DNA of 64,000 nucleotides from the NCBI GenBank assembly GCA_963756815.1, contig CAVWPR010000005.1, forward strand, positions 1-64,000, written 5' to 3'. The DNA is from JAENVU01 sp963756815 (GTDB taxonomy: Bacteria > Actinomycetota > Acidimicrobiia > IMCC26256 > JAENVU01). This document shows, one piece after another, positions 46,300 to 55,200 of this stretch. Made by a program: the position numbers and the translations under genes. How positions within the stretch are numbered: position 1 is the stretch's first letter; every line of letters begins with the position of its first letter. Below the pieces are notes generated by a model that had not been told where the DNA came from, ran no database searches, and was given only the letters and a program-made list of their open reading frames with translations.

Positions 46300-47391
46300 G
46301 TCGGTCCACGCGGTGGGGTCGCCCGGCTCCCACCGACCGGCCCCGAAGGGCTCGCGCGCGATCCGCTCGCGTGCGATGCGGTCGGCAGCCCGCCCCGGCG
46401 CCACGCCCCAGCTCCGGGCCGATGCGAAGAGGCGGGTCATGGTCGTCTCGATCCCACGCGCCGCCTCGAGGGCGCGCTCGCGTGAGTAGCCCACGAACTC
46501 CTGGGCGATGTTGAGGATCCCGCCGGCGTTGGCGACGAAGTCGGGCGCGTAGAGGATCTCCCGGGCGGCCAGCGCGTCGTCGACCTCGACGGTGGCGAGC
46601 TGGTTGTTGGCGCCGCCGCAGACCACGGTGCACGCCAGCGCGTCGACCACCGTCCCGGTGAGCACACCACCGAGCGCGCACGGCGCCACGACGTCGGCCG
46701 GCCGGGAGAGCACGTCGTCGACGGGGACCGGTTCCACGCCCAGCTCCGAGACCAACGCGCGCACGCGCGCATCGTCGACGTCGCCGATCGAGACGCGCGC
46801 GCCGTCGGCGACGAGCAGGCGGGCCAGCCCGGCGCCGACCTTGCCCGCGCCCTGCACGACGACGTGGCGACCGGTGAGACTCGCGTCTCCCCAACGTTCC
46901 TGCGCCGCCGCCCGCATCGCGGCGTGCACGCCGACCGCGGTCACCGGTGAGGGATCGCCGGACCCACCCGTCGACTCGCTCACCCCGGTGACCCACGGCG
47001 TCACGGCCCCGATGCCGTCCATGTCGGCGGTGGTGGCGCCGACGTCCTCCGCAGCGATGTAGCGACCGCCGAGCTCGTGGATCGCGCGGCCGAGCGCCTG
47101 CAGCTGGTCCGGCGTACGCGCGCGGTGGGGATCGGACCACCGGACCACGGCCTTGCCGCCGCCCTGGTGCAGGCCAGCGGCCGCGGCCTTCAACGACATC
47201 GCCTCGGAGAGCCGCAGCACATCGGTGAGCGCGTCGGTCTCGGTCGCGTAGTGCCAGAAGCGGATGCCTCCGAGCGACGGCCCGAGCGCGGTGGAATGGA
47301 TCGCGATCACCGCCCGCAGGTCCGTGGCCGCGTCGGCGACGAGCACGACCTGCTCGTGACCGCGCTCGGCCATCACCTCGGTGATCTCCAT
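46300..47391 (-). CDS. Leu/Phe/Val dehydrogenase (3' end unresolved)
   Basis: About 360 residues. The amino-acid dehydrogenase motifs are TALGPSLGGIRFWHY, GLHQGGGKAVVRWSD (catalytic Lys), GRYIAAEDVGATTADMDGIG and the NAD fold TGRHVVVQGAGKVGAGLARL; IAQEFVGYSRERALEAARGI is C-terminal. No stop exists in this frame at the expected place near 46,300; the frame runs on antisense to the UbiA gene, so a base error probably hides the stop. It deaminates branched-chain or aromatic amino acids. Start ATG 47391, 45 bases from the divergent Rieske gene. Confidence 0.8.
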
Positions 47392-47436
47392 CAAGGGCGA
47401 GCGTACGTGCGCGGCGCTCCGTAGGCTCGGGCACCG

Positions 47437-48501
47437 ATGGATCCGATCGCGCCGCCGACACTCCCCGCGGTCGCCTACCACGACGCCGGTTGGTACGCCG
47501 CCGAGCGCCACGCCGTCTTCGCGACCGAGTGGCAGCTCGCCGCCTTCCGCGCCCACCTCCGAGAGCCCGGCGACGTCGTCACCCACGAGTTCGCGGGCTG
47601 GAACGTGCTCGTCGTCGTCGATCACGACGGCGAGCTGCGCGCGTTCCACAACGTGTGCCGCCACCGGGCCGGCCCGCTCTGCACCGCCGAGCAGGGGCAC
47701 GCGTCCGCACTGGTGTGCGGCTATCACGGCTGGGCCTACGGCCTCGACGGATCGCTGCTCCGGGCGCGCGACTTCGGCGCCGACCTCGACGCCGCGGCGT
47801 TCGGGCTCGTCCGGGTGGCCGTCGCCGAGTGGCGCGGGCTCGTGTTCGTCCGGGTCGCGTCCGACGGGCCGTCGCTGATCGACGCGCTCGGCACGTTGGT
47901 CGACCGGTGTGCCGACCAGCCGATCGAGTCGCTGGCGTACGGACACCGGCTCGTGCACACCGTGGAGGCGAACTGGAAGACGTACACCGACAACTACGGC
48001 GAGGGCTACCACGTGCCGTTCGTGCACCCCGGGCTGCACCGCCAGATCGACGCACGGGCGTATCGGGTCGCGGTGCACGACGGCTGGACCGAGCACGCCG
48101 CCCCCGCGCGCGACGGCGCGATCGCGACGGGCGTGTGGCTCTGGCGTCACCCGAATCTCGGGCTCAACCTGTCGACCGAGGGTATGAACGTCGAGCGTTG
48201 GATCCCCGACGGCCCGCGCCGGACGCGGATCGTCTACGACTTCTTCTTCGCCGACTGCTCACCTGCGGCCGAGGCCGCGCGCCGCGAGGTCGAGCGGTTC
48301 GGTGTGGAGGTGCTCGACGAGGACCGGCGCATCTGCGAGGCGGTCCAGCGCAACCTCGAGTCCGGCGTGTACGACGTCGGCCGGCTCAGCCCGCGCCACG
48401 AGAACGGCGTGCACGCGTTCCAGCAACGCGTCCGGGAGGCGATGGCGCGCTACGACCCGTCGGCCGGGTCGAGCTCGAGCGCGAGCGAGTTGACGCAGTA
48501 G
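47437..48501 (+). CDS. Rieske non-haem iron oxygenase, alpha subunit
   Basis: A 354-residue protein. Rieske cluster ligands are in NVCRHRAGPLC (C74, H76) and VCGYHGWAYG (C94, H97). The catalytic iron site is in KTYTDNYGEGYHVPFVHPGL (H192, H197). The size and motif spacing resemble quaternary-ammonium or stachydrine-type monooxygenases. No reductase gene is adjacent. Its last 52 bases overlap msrB on the other strand. Confidence 0.85.
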   Translation: MDPIAPPTLPAVAYHDAGWYAAERHAVFATEWQLAAFRAHLREPGDVVTHEFAGWNVLVVVDHDGELRAFHNVCRHRAGPLCTAEQGHASALVCGYHGWAYGLDGSLLRARDFGADLDAAAFGLVRVAVAEWRGLVFVRVASDGPSLIDALGTLVDRCADQPIESLAYGHRLVHTVEANWKTYTDNYGEGYHVPFVHPGLHRQIDARAYRVAVHDGWTEHAAPARDGAIATGVWLWRHPNLGLNLSTEGMNVERWIPDGPRRTRIVYDFFFADCSPAAEAARREVERFGVEVLDEDRRICEAVQRNLESGVYDVGRLSPRHENGVHAFQQRVREAMARYDPSAGSSSSASELTQ

Positions 48502-48863
48502 CGCTGCCCGGTGGGCCGGGGGCCGTCCGGGAAGACGTGGCCGAGGTGACCCCCGCAGCGCGCGCACACGATCTCCGTGCGCACCATGCCGTGACTCGCG
48601 TCGGTCTTCTCCTCGATCGCACCCTCGTCGGCGGCGGCCCAGAACGACGGCCAGCCACTGCCGGAGTGGAACTTGGTGTCCGACGAGAACAGCACCGCGC
48701 CGCACCCGGCGCAGCGGTAGGTGCCGTCGTCCTCGGTGTCGGTGTAGGCGCCGGTGAACGCACGCTCGGTGGCCGCCTGGCGCAACACCGCGTACGCCTC
48801 GGGGCTCAGGCGCTCCCGCCACTCCTCGTCGGTGATGGCCCGGGGGTCGGCATCGGTCGACAT
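48450..48863 (-). CDS. msrB: Peptide methionine-R-sulfoxide reductase
   Basis: A 137-residue MsrB, complete: structural zinc Cys pairs CAGC (51/54) and CARC (100/103), the FHSGSGWPSFW block, GGHLGHVFPDGP and the catalytic Cys123 in RYCVNSLALEL. It repairs the R-form of methionine sulfoxide in proteins. Tail-to-tail overlap with the Rieske gene. Confidence 0.95.
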   Translation of the reverse strand: MSTDADPRAITDEEWRERLSPEAYAVLRQAATERAFTGAYTDTEDDGTYRCAGCGAVLFSSDTKFHSGSGWPSFWAAADEGAIEEKTDASHGMVRTEIVCARCGGHLGHVFPDGPRPTGQRYCVNSLALELDPADGS

Positions 48864-49086
48864 GGCAACACTCCTCGGCAGTCGGGAAGGCGAGCCTACG
48901 GCCGCATCCGCATCCACCGTCATCGCAGGCGGGCGTTCGTTACGCCCAAATCGAGCTCGCGGCGCACCGGTCTGCCCGCCGCGCGCACCGGCGAAATGCT
49001 CGCGAGGTGAGGTCCCGACGGCATCTGCACACAATCTCCACAGCTCGACCCGCGGACGGTGACGTGGTGGTCCGTATCCTCATTGC

Positions 49087-49809
49087 GTGACCCTGGCCAC
49101 CGACGCCGCTGCGGCGCGCACGATCCTCGTCGTCGAGGACGAGGCGCCCATCGCGGACGCAGTGGCGGCCCGGCTCCGGTCGGAGGGCTATCGGGTCGAG
49201 ATCGCGGGCGACGGTCCCGCCGGCGTCACCCGGTGCGCCGAGCTGCACCCCGACCTCGTGGTCCTCGACCTGATGCTCCCGGGACTCGACGGCCTCGAGG
49301 TCTGCGAGCGCATCCAGGCCGACCGGCCCGTCCCGGTCCTGATGCTGACCGCACGCGATTCCGAGCACGACCTGCTCGTGGGGCTCGGCGTCGGTGCCGA
49401 CGACTACATGACCAAGCCGTTCAGCTCCCGCGAGCTCGTCGCGCGGATCCATGCGTTGCTGCGGCGCGTCGACCGCGGCCGGACCGTGTCGACCGCCGAT
49501 CGGGCCAAGGCTCCCATCGTCGTCGGTGCGATCACGATCGATCCCGCCGCCCGGCGCGTCCTCCGCGGCGACGACCTCGTGCACCTCACCCCGACCGAGT
49601 TCGACCTCGCGCTGTTCCTCGCCGAGTCCATCGGCGAGGTGTTCACACGTGAGGACCTGCTCACCGAGGTGTGGGGCTACGACGTCGCCTCCGGTGTGCG
49701 CACCGTCGACTCGCACGTGCGCGCGGTCCGCCGCAAGCTCGGCAACGACGTGATCCGCACCGTGCACGGCGTCGGCTACTCGATGGAGCTGCCGGGGGCG
49801 GCCGCATGA
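49087..49809 (+). CDS. OmpR-family response regulator
   Basis: A 240-residue regulator starting at GTG 49087. The receiver has acidic residues in ILVVEDEAPIADA, phospho-acceptor Asp61 in LVVLDLMLPGLDG, and Lys110 in DDYMTKPFSS. The winged-helix DNA-binding domain is VHLTPTEFDLALFLAES, REDLLTEVWGYD and VRRKLGNDVIRTVHGVGYSM. Coupled to the sensor kinase by ATGA. The 223 bases upstream hold nothing recognisable apart from presumed promoter. Confidence 0.92.
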   Translation: MTLATDAAAARTILVVEDEAPIADAVAARLRSEGYRVEIAGDGPAGVTRCAELHPDLVVLDLMLPGLDGLEVCERIQADRPVPVLMLTARDSEHDLLVGLGVGADDYMTKPFSSRELVARIHALLRRVDRGRTVSTADRAKAPIVVGAITIDPAARRVLRGDDLVHLTPTEFDLALFLAESIGEVFTREDLLTEVWGYDVASGVRTVDSHVRAVRRKLGNDVIRTVHGVGYSMELPGAAA

Positions 49810-50870
49810 GACGCCGCCCACCCGTGCCGCACGTCCCGGACCGTCCGCTCGACCAGCTGACGTCGATCAAGGTGAAGCTCGCGAGCCTCATCGTCGGCGC
49901 GGTCGGCGTCACCGTCTTCGTCTTCTGGTTCTGCATCCGCATCCTGCACTTCTGGCCGAGCGCGGCCGGCATCGTCGCTGCGGTCGTCGCGCTCGTGTTC
50001 GTCCGACGTCTCGCACGCGGCATGACGTCGCCGCTACGCGAGATGGCCGAGGCGACCCAGGCGATGGCCAGGGGCGACTACGACCAGCGCGTGACCGCGA
50101 CCTCGAACGACGAGGTGGGACGGCTGGCCGTCGCGTTCAACCGGATGGCGGCGGAGCTCGCGGAGACCGACCGGGTGCGCCGTGACCTCGTGGCGAACGT
50201 CAGCCACGAGCTCAGGACCCCGCTCACCGCCCTGCAGGCCACGCTCGAGAACCTCGTCGACGGTGTGGCCACCGCCGACCCGCGCACGCTCCAGACGATG
50301 CTCACGCAGGTGGAGCGGCTCGGCCGGCTGGTGGCGCAGCTCCTCGACCTGTCGCGCCTCGAGGCGGGGACCGTCCCGCTGGACCGCCATGCGTTCGCGA
50401 TCGAGCCGGTGCTCGCGCACGCAGTGCGCGAGCAGGAGCTGAGCGTGCCGGGCGTCGCGATCGACATGCAGGTGGAGGACGCGGGTCTCGCGGCCGATGG
50501 TGACCCCGAGCGCGTGCACCAGGTGGTGGCCAACCTGCTCGAGAACGCGGTCCGCCACTCGCCCGCGGGCGCGGCGGTGCAGGTCCGCGCCCGCCGCAGC
50601 GACGCCGGCGTCACGATCGAGGTGATCGACGAGGGCCCGGGCATCGCGGCCGACGACGTCGCCCGGGTCTTCGAACGCTTCTACCGCGCCGACTCCGCGC
50701 GCGCCTCCTCCGACGGTGGCGCCGGGCTCGGCCTCGCGATCGCACGATGGATCGTCGACCTGCACGGCGGCGACATCCATCCCGAACCGCGCAAGCCCCA
50801 CGGGTGTCGCATGGTCGTCACCCTGCCGCGCGCCACGACCGTCCCCGAGCCGGAGGAGATCACCACATGA
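49806..50870 (+). CDS. Sensor histidine kinase
   Basis: A 354-residue kinase. Two adjacent membrane helices (residues 24-48 and 51-67) leave almost no external sensor loop, so it probably senses the membrane or an internal cue. HAMP region follows (RLARGMTSPLREMAEA), then HisKA with His134 in NVSHELRTPLTALQ, and the ATPase with NLLENAVRHSPAG, DEGPGIAADDVARVFERFYR and GAGLGLAIARWIVDLHGG. The stop overlaps a 31-codon ORF that leads to ribB. Confidence 0.9.
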   Translation: MRRRPPVPHVPDRPLDQLTSIKVKLASLIVGAVGVTVFVFWFCIRILHFWPSAAGIVAAVVALVFVRRLARGMTSPLREMAEATQAMARGDYDQRVTATSNDEVGRLAVAFNRMAAELAETDRVRRDLVANVSHELRTPLTALQATLENLVDGVATADPRTLQTMLTQVERLGRLVAQLLDLSRLEAGTVPLDRHAFAIEPVLAHAVREQELSVPGVAIDMQVEDAGLAADGDPERVHQVVANLLENAVRHSPAGAAVQVRARRSDAGVTIEVIDEGPGIAADDVARVFERFYRADSARASSDGGAGLGLAIARWIVDLHGGDIHPEPRKPHGCRMVVTLPRATTVPEPEEITT

Positions 50871-50962
50871 GCGAAGCGGGACGACCGATCACCACACCCG
50901 TACCGCGCCAGCGCAGCGGGGCCTCCCGGCCCGGCCCGCAGGGCCGAGAGGAGACACGATGA
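50867..50962 (+). CDS. 31-codon bridging ORF between kinase and ribB
   Basis: The ATG overlaps the kinase stop (ATGA) and its own stop overlaps the ribB start (ATGA), so it fits exactly between the two genes. The peptide is Arg/Pro-rich (MSEAGRPITTPVPRQRSGAS at its start) with no known match. A small hairpin GGCCC-GCA-GGGCC lies in its 3' half, followed by GAGGAG before ribB. It may be a leader that couples ribB translation to the operon. Small, hence uncertain. Confidence 0.5.
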   Translation: MSEAGRPITTPVPRQRSGASRPGPQGREETR

Positions 50963-51618
50963 AGTTCGCGAGCATCGACGAGGCCCTGCGTCGGATCCGT
51001 CGCGGCGAGATGGTCCTCGTCGCCGACGACGAGGACCGCGAGAACGAGGGTGACCTCACGATGGCGGCGGAGTGGGTCACGCCGGAAGCGATCAACTTCA
51101 TGCTCCGCTGGGCACGCGGGCTCGTGTGCATGCCCACCGCGCCCGAGTACCTGGACCGGCTCGACGTCCCACCGATGGTGCCGCCCGGAACCGCCGGCTG
51201 TGACACGGCGTTCTCGATCTCGATCGACCACCGGGAGTCCGGCAGCGGGATCGGCGCCGCCGACCGGGCCCACACCGTGCGCCGGTTCCTCGACCCCGCG
51301 GCGCACGCCGACGAGTTCATCCGGCCCGGTCACGTCTTCCCGCTCCGCGCCCGTGAGGGCGGCGTGCTCGAACGGCGCGGACACACCGAGGCCGCGGTCG
51401 ACCTGGCGCGTCTCGCCGGGCTGCCGCCGGTCGCGGTGATCTGCGAGGTGCTGCACGACGACGGGTCGCCGGCGCGCCTGCCGTTCCTCGAGCTCTTCGC
51501 CGAAGAGCACCGCATCGCGATCATCAGCGTGGATCAGGTCGCCGAGCACCGCGCCGCGCTCGGGCACCGCGCCAGTGACGCCGCTTCGACGTCGGGACGC
51601 GCCCCCCTCCTCCTCTGA
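50959..51618 (+). CDS. ribB: 3,4-dihydroxy-2-butanone 4-phosphate synthase
   Basis: A 219-residue stand-alone RibB: ALRRIRRGEMVLVADDEDRE and NEGDLTMAAEWVTPEAINFM contain the catalytic acidic loop; later HVFPLRAREGGVLERRGHTE and VICEVLHDDGSPARLPFLEL are conserved. It makes the four-carbon unit of riboflavin from ribulose 5-phosphate. No GTP cyclohydrolase II domain is fused. No FMN riboswitch is visible upstream. ATG 50959 has AGAGGAG at good spacing. Confidence 0.92.
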   Translation: MKFASIDEALRRIRRGEMVLVADDEDRENEGDLTMAAEWVTPEAINFMLRWARGLVCMPTAPEYLDRLDVPPMVPPGTAGCDTAFSISIDHRESGSGIGAADRAHTVRRFLDPAAHADEFIRPGHVFPLRAREGGVLERRGHTEAAVDLARLAGLPPVAVICEVLHDDGSPARLPFLELFAEEHRIAIISVDQVAEHRAALGHRASDAASTSGRAPLLL

Positions 51619-51649
51619 TCGCCGCTCCGCCTCGGGTCGCGGCTCCGGC

Positions 51650-51904
51650 TCAGGTTCCCGGATCCTCGCCGACCTCGAGGAGCGCCGCCGCGATCGCCCC
51701 GCGCAGGCGACGCGCCGTCTCCGGCCTCAGGTGTGCGACGAGCCCCGAACCCGCGCCGCCGCGTTCCTCGAGCGTGAGGCTCACGCGCGGCTCGCCGTCG
51801 TCGGACGCATTCGGATCATCGGTGAGACCCACCATCCACGAGATCGGCGGGAACTCGTCGTCCGGCGGATGGTCGTCGGTCGCATCGTCGATCGAGCGTC
51901 GCAT
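51650..51904 (-). CDS. Small acidic protein of unknown function
   Basis: 84 residues starting at ATG 51904: an acidic Pro-rich beginning (DDATDDHPPDDEFPPISWMV) and a C-terminal helix (LRPETARRLRGAIAAALLEV). GC-rich third positions suggest it is coding. No family recognised; it is convergent with ribB. Confidence 0.55.
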   Translation of the reverse strand: MRRSIDDATDDHPPDDEFPPISWMVGLTDDPNASDDGEPRVSLTLEERGGAGSGLVAHLRPETARRLRGAIAAALLEVGEDPGT

Positions 51905-51940
51905 GCCCGGACGGTAGCGCCGAGCGGCGGCGGCGGGTCG

Positions 51941-52495
51941 CTACGGCCTGCGGCCGAGAAACGCCACCAGCAGCTCGGTCGCGGTCGCGTCAGCGGGCAG
52001 CGTGATCGCGGGATCGAAGCCCCGGACGCCGCGGATGTCGTCGGTGACGATCGCGCGCGCCGCCGCGAGCGCGGCCTCGGCCACGCCGTCGGGCAGCGCC
52101 TCGGGCTGACCCGTCGCGCGCGCGACGTCCCAGGTGTGCGTCGCGGTGTCGAGCAGGTTGATCATCATCCCGACCCGCGCGGGCCTCGGCCCCGCGCCGA
52201 AGTCGATCTCGGCGTCGGGGTCCACCGCCTGCCAGGCCGCGATCGTCGCGGCCGCCACGGAGTGGAACGTGGCCGAGGGGTCGGGACCGAGCTCGACGTC
52301 GTTCACGCTCGCGAGGAGCTCCTCGCCGCGTGCGCCTCGGCCCATGTTCTCGACCACCCCGGTGGTGTGGGCCGCAAGGGTGCGCACGTCCCACTCGGCG
52401 CACGGGGTCGTGTCGTCCCACTGGTCGGCGGAGACACCGGCCAGGACCCCTCCGGTGTGGTCGAAGGTGGCGGCGAGGGCGGTGACGGGGTCCAC
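51941..52495 (-). CDS. TIGR03086/DinB-type mycothiol-dependent protein
   Basis: A 184-residue protein with the maleylpyruvate-isomerase N-terminal fold: LSADQW-like start (VLAGVSADQWDDTTPCAEWD), VRTLAAHTTGVVENMG and LLDTATHTWDVARATGQ, which contribute a metal-binding His set. Actinobacterial TIGR03086 proteins use this helical bundle, sometimes with mycothiol. Reaction unknown. Its 5' end faces the ArsR gene. Confidence 0.8.
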   Translation of the reverse strand: MDPVTALAATFDHTGGVLAGVSADQWDDTTPCAEWDVRTLAAHTTGVVENMGRGARGEELLASVNDVELGPDPSATFHSVAAATIAAWQAVDPDAEIDFGAGPRPARVGMMINLLDTATHTWDVARATGQPEALPDGVAEAALAAARAIVTDDIRGVRGFDPAITLPADATATELLVAFLGRRP

Positions 52496-52531
52496 GGGGC
52501 TCCTTCCGGGTGCTTGCGCACGTCCGATCTG

Positions 52532-52549
52532 TGTAAGAGAATGCTTACA
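52532..52549. promoter_or_regulatory. ArsR-type operator on the start codon
   Basis: TGTAAG-N6-CTTACA is a perfect six-base inverted repeat whose last base is the A of the arsR-like ATG (52549). The spacing is usual for ArsR-family winged-helix repressors, so the gene probably represses itself and the coupled SRPBCC genes. TTGCGC (52514) and GAGAAT (52537) could be the promoter. Confidence 0.6.
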
Positions 52550-52893
52550 TGAATCCCGCCACGGCGCAACCGGTCCGTCTCGACGCCTGTGCGCACGCGG
52601 TCGCCGATCCCACCCGGCGGGGGCTGCTCCGGCTCGTCCGCGACGAGGAGGTCGCAGCGGGCGAGCTCGCTCACCACTTCCCGCACGTCAGCCGACCCGC
52701 AGTGTCCCAGCACCTCCGGGTGCTCGAGCGGGCCGAGCTCGTCACCGTCCGCCGCGACGGCAACCGCCGCCTCTACCGCGGCAACCCGGCCGCGATGAGC
52801 GAGCTGCGCGACTTCATCGACGACATGTGGGCCGACCGGCTCGGCCGGCTCAAGATCGCGGCCGAACGTGCGCACGCCGAGGGAACGGGATGA
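52549..52893 (+). CDS. ArsR-family transcriptional regulator
   Basis: A 114-residue winged-helix protein: HAVADPTRRGLLRLVRDEEV, AGELAHHFPHVSRPAVSQHL (recognition helix) and RVLERAELVTVRRDGNRRLY. No Cys metal site is seen, so it is of the non-metal class often paired with SRPBCC (AHSA1) proteins. It overlaps the next gene by ATGA. Confidence 0.88.
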   Translation: MNPATAQPVRLDACAHAVADPTRRGLLRLVRDEEVAAGELAHHFPHVSRPAVSQHLRVLERAELVTVRRDGNRRLYRGNPAAMSELRDFIDDMWADRLGRLKIAAERAHAEGTG

Positions 52894-53312
52894 CCGCGCC
52901 CGAGCCCGACATCGAGCGGCAGCTGCGCATCGAGGCGCCGGCCGAGATGGTCTGGGACTTCTGGACCCGGCCCGACCGGTTGTCGGAGTGGTGGGGCACG
53001 GCCGAGTCCGTCGCCGAGCTCGGTGGCGCCTTCGTCGTCACGATGGAGTCCGGCGGCGTGATGCGCGGCGAGTACCTGACCCTCGAGGCTCCCCACCGGC
53101 TGGAGTTCACCCTGGGCTGGGACGGTGGCGGCCCGAGCGGGAACGTGCCCCCCGGCAGCACGCGCGTCGAGGTGGTCCTCGAGCCGGACGGCGAGTCGAC
53201 GGTGCTGACGTTGCGCCACTTCGGTCTGCCGCCGACCGCGACCGGCGTCCACGGCGACGGGTGGGATCACTTCCTCCCGATCCTCGTCGCCGCGGGGGCG
53301 AGGACTCCATGA
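52890..53312 (+). CDS. SRPBCC/AHSA1-domain protein
   Basis: A 140-residue START-like protein: RQLRIEAPAEMVWDFWTRPD, RLSEWWGTAESVAELGGAFV and GEYLTLEAPHRLEFTLGWDG. AHSA1-type proteins following an ArsR gene are common in actinobacteria and thought to bind hydrophobic ligands. It is flanked by ATGA overlaps on both sides, forming one operon with the ArsR gene and the next SRPBCC protein. Confidence 0.82.
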   Translation: MTAPEPDIERQLRIEAPAEMVWDFWTRPDRLSEWWGTAESVAELGGAFVVTMESGGVMRGEYLTLEAPHRLEFTLGWDGGGPSGNVPPGSTRVEVVLEPDGESTVLTLRHFGLPPTATGVHGDGWDHFLPILVAAGARTP

Positions 53313-53749
53313 GCTCGCAGCCCATCGACGTGACGGTCGAGCGTGTCGTCGCGGCGCCGCCGGAGCGGGTCGCCGCGATCATGTTCGACCCCGAGCGGGA
53401 CCCGACCTGGATGGGGGCGCTCACGGGCGCGGAGCTCCTCGATCCGGCCGTCGGGCCCGGCGCGCGCGTCGAGCGGCACGCCCGCTTCCTGGGTCGCAGC
53501 ATCTCGTGGGTCACGACCGTGCGCGAGCACGAACCGCCGCACCGGCTCGTCCTCGACATCGCCGAGGGTCCGTTCACCGGCGAGATCGTCTACGAGATCA
53601 CGCCGGTGCCCACGGGATCACGCGTCACGATCCGCAACGTCGGGACGCCGGGTCAGTTCGCCTGGATGCCGACGGCGTTGACCCGCGCCGCCATGCGTTC
53701 GGCGCTCGCCAAGGACCTCCGGCGGCTCGACCGCGTGGTCACGGCCTGA
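53309..53749 (+). CDS. SRPBCC-family protein
   Basis: A 146-residue polyketide-cyclase/dehydrase-like protein: VTVERVVAAPPERVAAIMFD, DPTWMGALTGAELLDPAV and SRVTIRNVGTPGQFAWMPTA. ATGA overlap with the preceding AHSA1 gene. Ligand unknown. Confidence 0.75.
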   Translation: MSSQPIDVTVERVVAAPPERVAAIMFDPERDPTWMGALTGAELLDPAVGPGARVERHARFLGRSISWVTTVREHEPPHRLVLDIAEGPFTGEIVYEITPVPTGSRVTIRNVGTPGQFAWMPTALTRAAMRSALAKDLRRLDRVVTA

Positions 53750-53768
53750 GTCCCACCACCGGCGGCGC

Positions 53769-54360
53769 TCAGTGTGCGGCGCGCCAGGCGGTCACGGCCG
53801 CGTCCCACACGCGGCGGTCGGTGACGATCACGGTGTCCGGGCACTTCGCCCGCCACGACGCCGCCTCGGGGAACACGCCGGCACCGAGCCAGACGATCGT
53901 GTTCCCGGAGCACGACACCGCGTAGCCGTCGGGCAGGCCGAGCGAGCCGTGGTTGGGGAGCTGTCGGCGCGGAACACGTTGCCGTGCAAGGACAGCGCCG
54001 GTGAGCGCGGTGTCGTCCCACTTGAAGAACCCGCCGGTGCCGGGCGCAGGACCCTTGTACGTCGTCGGCATCGGCTGCAGCCGCACCAGGCTGCGGTCGA
54101 CGGTCACGGTGTGCCCGCGACCGTCCGACGTCGTGTCCGACGAGCTCGGCCGGGCAGAGAACGCCACGTAGCAACCGTCGAGCAGCGAGTCGGTGATCGT
54201 GCCCGTGTACAGCCGGTCGTTCTCGAGACAGTCGTCGTGCAGGTACGACTCCTCGGCCCCGCGGACGGTCCAGTGGGACGCACTCCTCGGCCGGGCCGGG
54301 ACGCGCGTGGCAACGCTCGCTCGCCGCCGACTCCGCCGCCCCGAGACCTCGGTTCGTGAT
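53769..54360 (-). pseudogene. C-terminal remnant of a beta-helix-like surface/secreted protein
   Basis: A stretch of about 190 residues with repeated short Ser/Thr/Asp-rich strands (YLHDDCLENDRLYTGTITDS, TVTVDRSLVRLQPMP, GTGGFFKWDDTALTGA) and four Cys. Two compensating frame changes around 53,950-54,010 flank LSLHGNVFRADSS. No convincing start codon exists before 54,360. It resembles a right-handed parallel beta-helix end, so it looks like a truncated or damaged gene; an alternative is a complete short gene with N-terminal indels. Confidence 0.45.
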
Positions 54361-54415
54361 CCGGATATCGACGCGTCGGGTCTCGAACCTTGAGCGGTGC
54401 GCGGAGGTCGCGCCG

Positions 54416-55042
54416 CTAGGCGAGCGACAGCACGAGGAGGGCCTGCGCGACGTGGTAGGTCACGATGATCACGAGCGGCTGCCAGGCGCGGTGCCGGACG
54501 AAGCGGTCCTCGCCGATGAACGCGTCCGAGGTCATGAACAGCAGCGCGCCGGCCGCCGCGAGGGCGTTGCCGCTGGCCACCGCGCTCGCGACCATCACGA
54601 GGATCGTCAGCACGTACGCACCCACGGGCACGACCAGCTGCGGATGGCCGGACCGCCGGATGCCGGTGACGAGTCGCAGTCCGAGGACGAGCGCGACGAC
54701 CACGACCGGCACCGCGAGCCACCAGTGCCCGGCGGAGTCCTGGTCGAGCCCCACCGTGTACGCGATGTGCGCCAGGAGGAAGGACGACAGGCCGGCGACG
54801 AACGCGTCCGACGGCAGCATGAGGAAGACGTCACCCAGGAGCGACAGCACGAGCGCCACGACGAACCACGCACGCGTCGTCTCCGACGTCGGGTCCAGCG
54901 CGAGCGCGGCGCCGATCATGAGGACGAGCGTGAGGGGCTTGCAGACGTAGATCCCGATCGTCGACCCGCGCGCGACCGAGATCCAGTTGCCGGCTGCGCT
55001 CAGCCCGGCTGCGACGAGCAGCACCGTGGCGAGCGCATTCAC
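54416..55042 (-). CDS. YhhN-family lysoplasmalogenase-like membrane protein
   Basis: A 208-residue protein starting at GTG 55042 with about seven membrane spans. Family blocks are VVALVLSLLGDVFLMLPSDA, SSFLLAHIAYTVGLDQDS, GALLFMTSDAFIGEDRFVRH and IVTYHVAQALLVLSLA, the acidic and His residues forming the putative active site. TMEM86/YhhN enzymes cleave the vinyl-ether bond of lysoplasmalogens. 158 bases to the next gene hold nothing recognised. Confidence 0.82.
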   Translation of the reverse strand: MNALATVLLVAAGLSAAGNWISVARGSTIGIYVCKPLTLVLMIGAALALDPTSETTRAWFVVALVLSLLGDVFLMLPSDAFVAGLSSFLLAHIAYTVGLDQDSAGHWWLAVPVVVVALVLGLRLVTGIRRSGHPQLVVPVGAYVLTILVMVASAVASGNALAAAGALLFMTSDAFIGEDRFVRHRAWQPLVIIVTYHVAQALLVLSLA

Positions 55043-55200
55043 CGGGCCACGATAGGTGACGTGTCCCTCCGTTCCCGCGTGGCCCTCGTCGAGGTCAACG
55101 TCGTCAGCCGGCGACGGCCGCGCGATCGTGGCCGCGGTGATCGACGAGCGGACCGGTGGGAGTACCGGCCAGGTTCCGCACGGCACCCGCCTCGCGGTCG

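Noticed and set aside
44560..48150. A minus-strand open frame of nearly 1,200 codons
   Set aside because: It is antisense to the UbiA, split-barrel and Rieske genes apart from the dehydrogenase part; such long open shadows are expected in very GC-rich DNA.
50867..50958. Possible FMN riboswitch before ribB
   Set aside because: None of the conserved RFN-element blocks is present; only a small hairpin is seen.
53953..54171. Plus-strand short frame with Cys residues
   Set aside because: It is the complement of the beta-helix-like remnant, which fits better on the minus strand.
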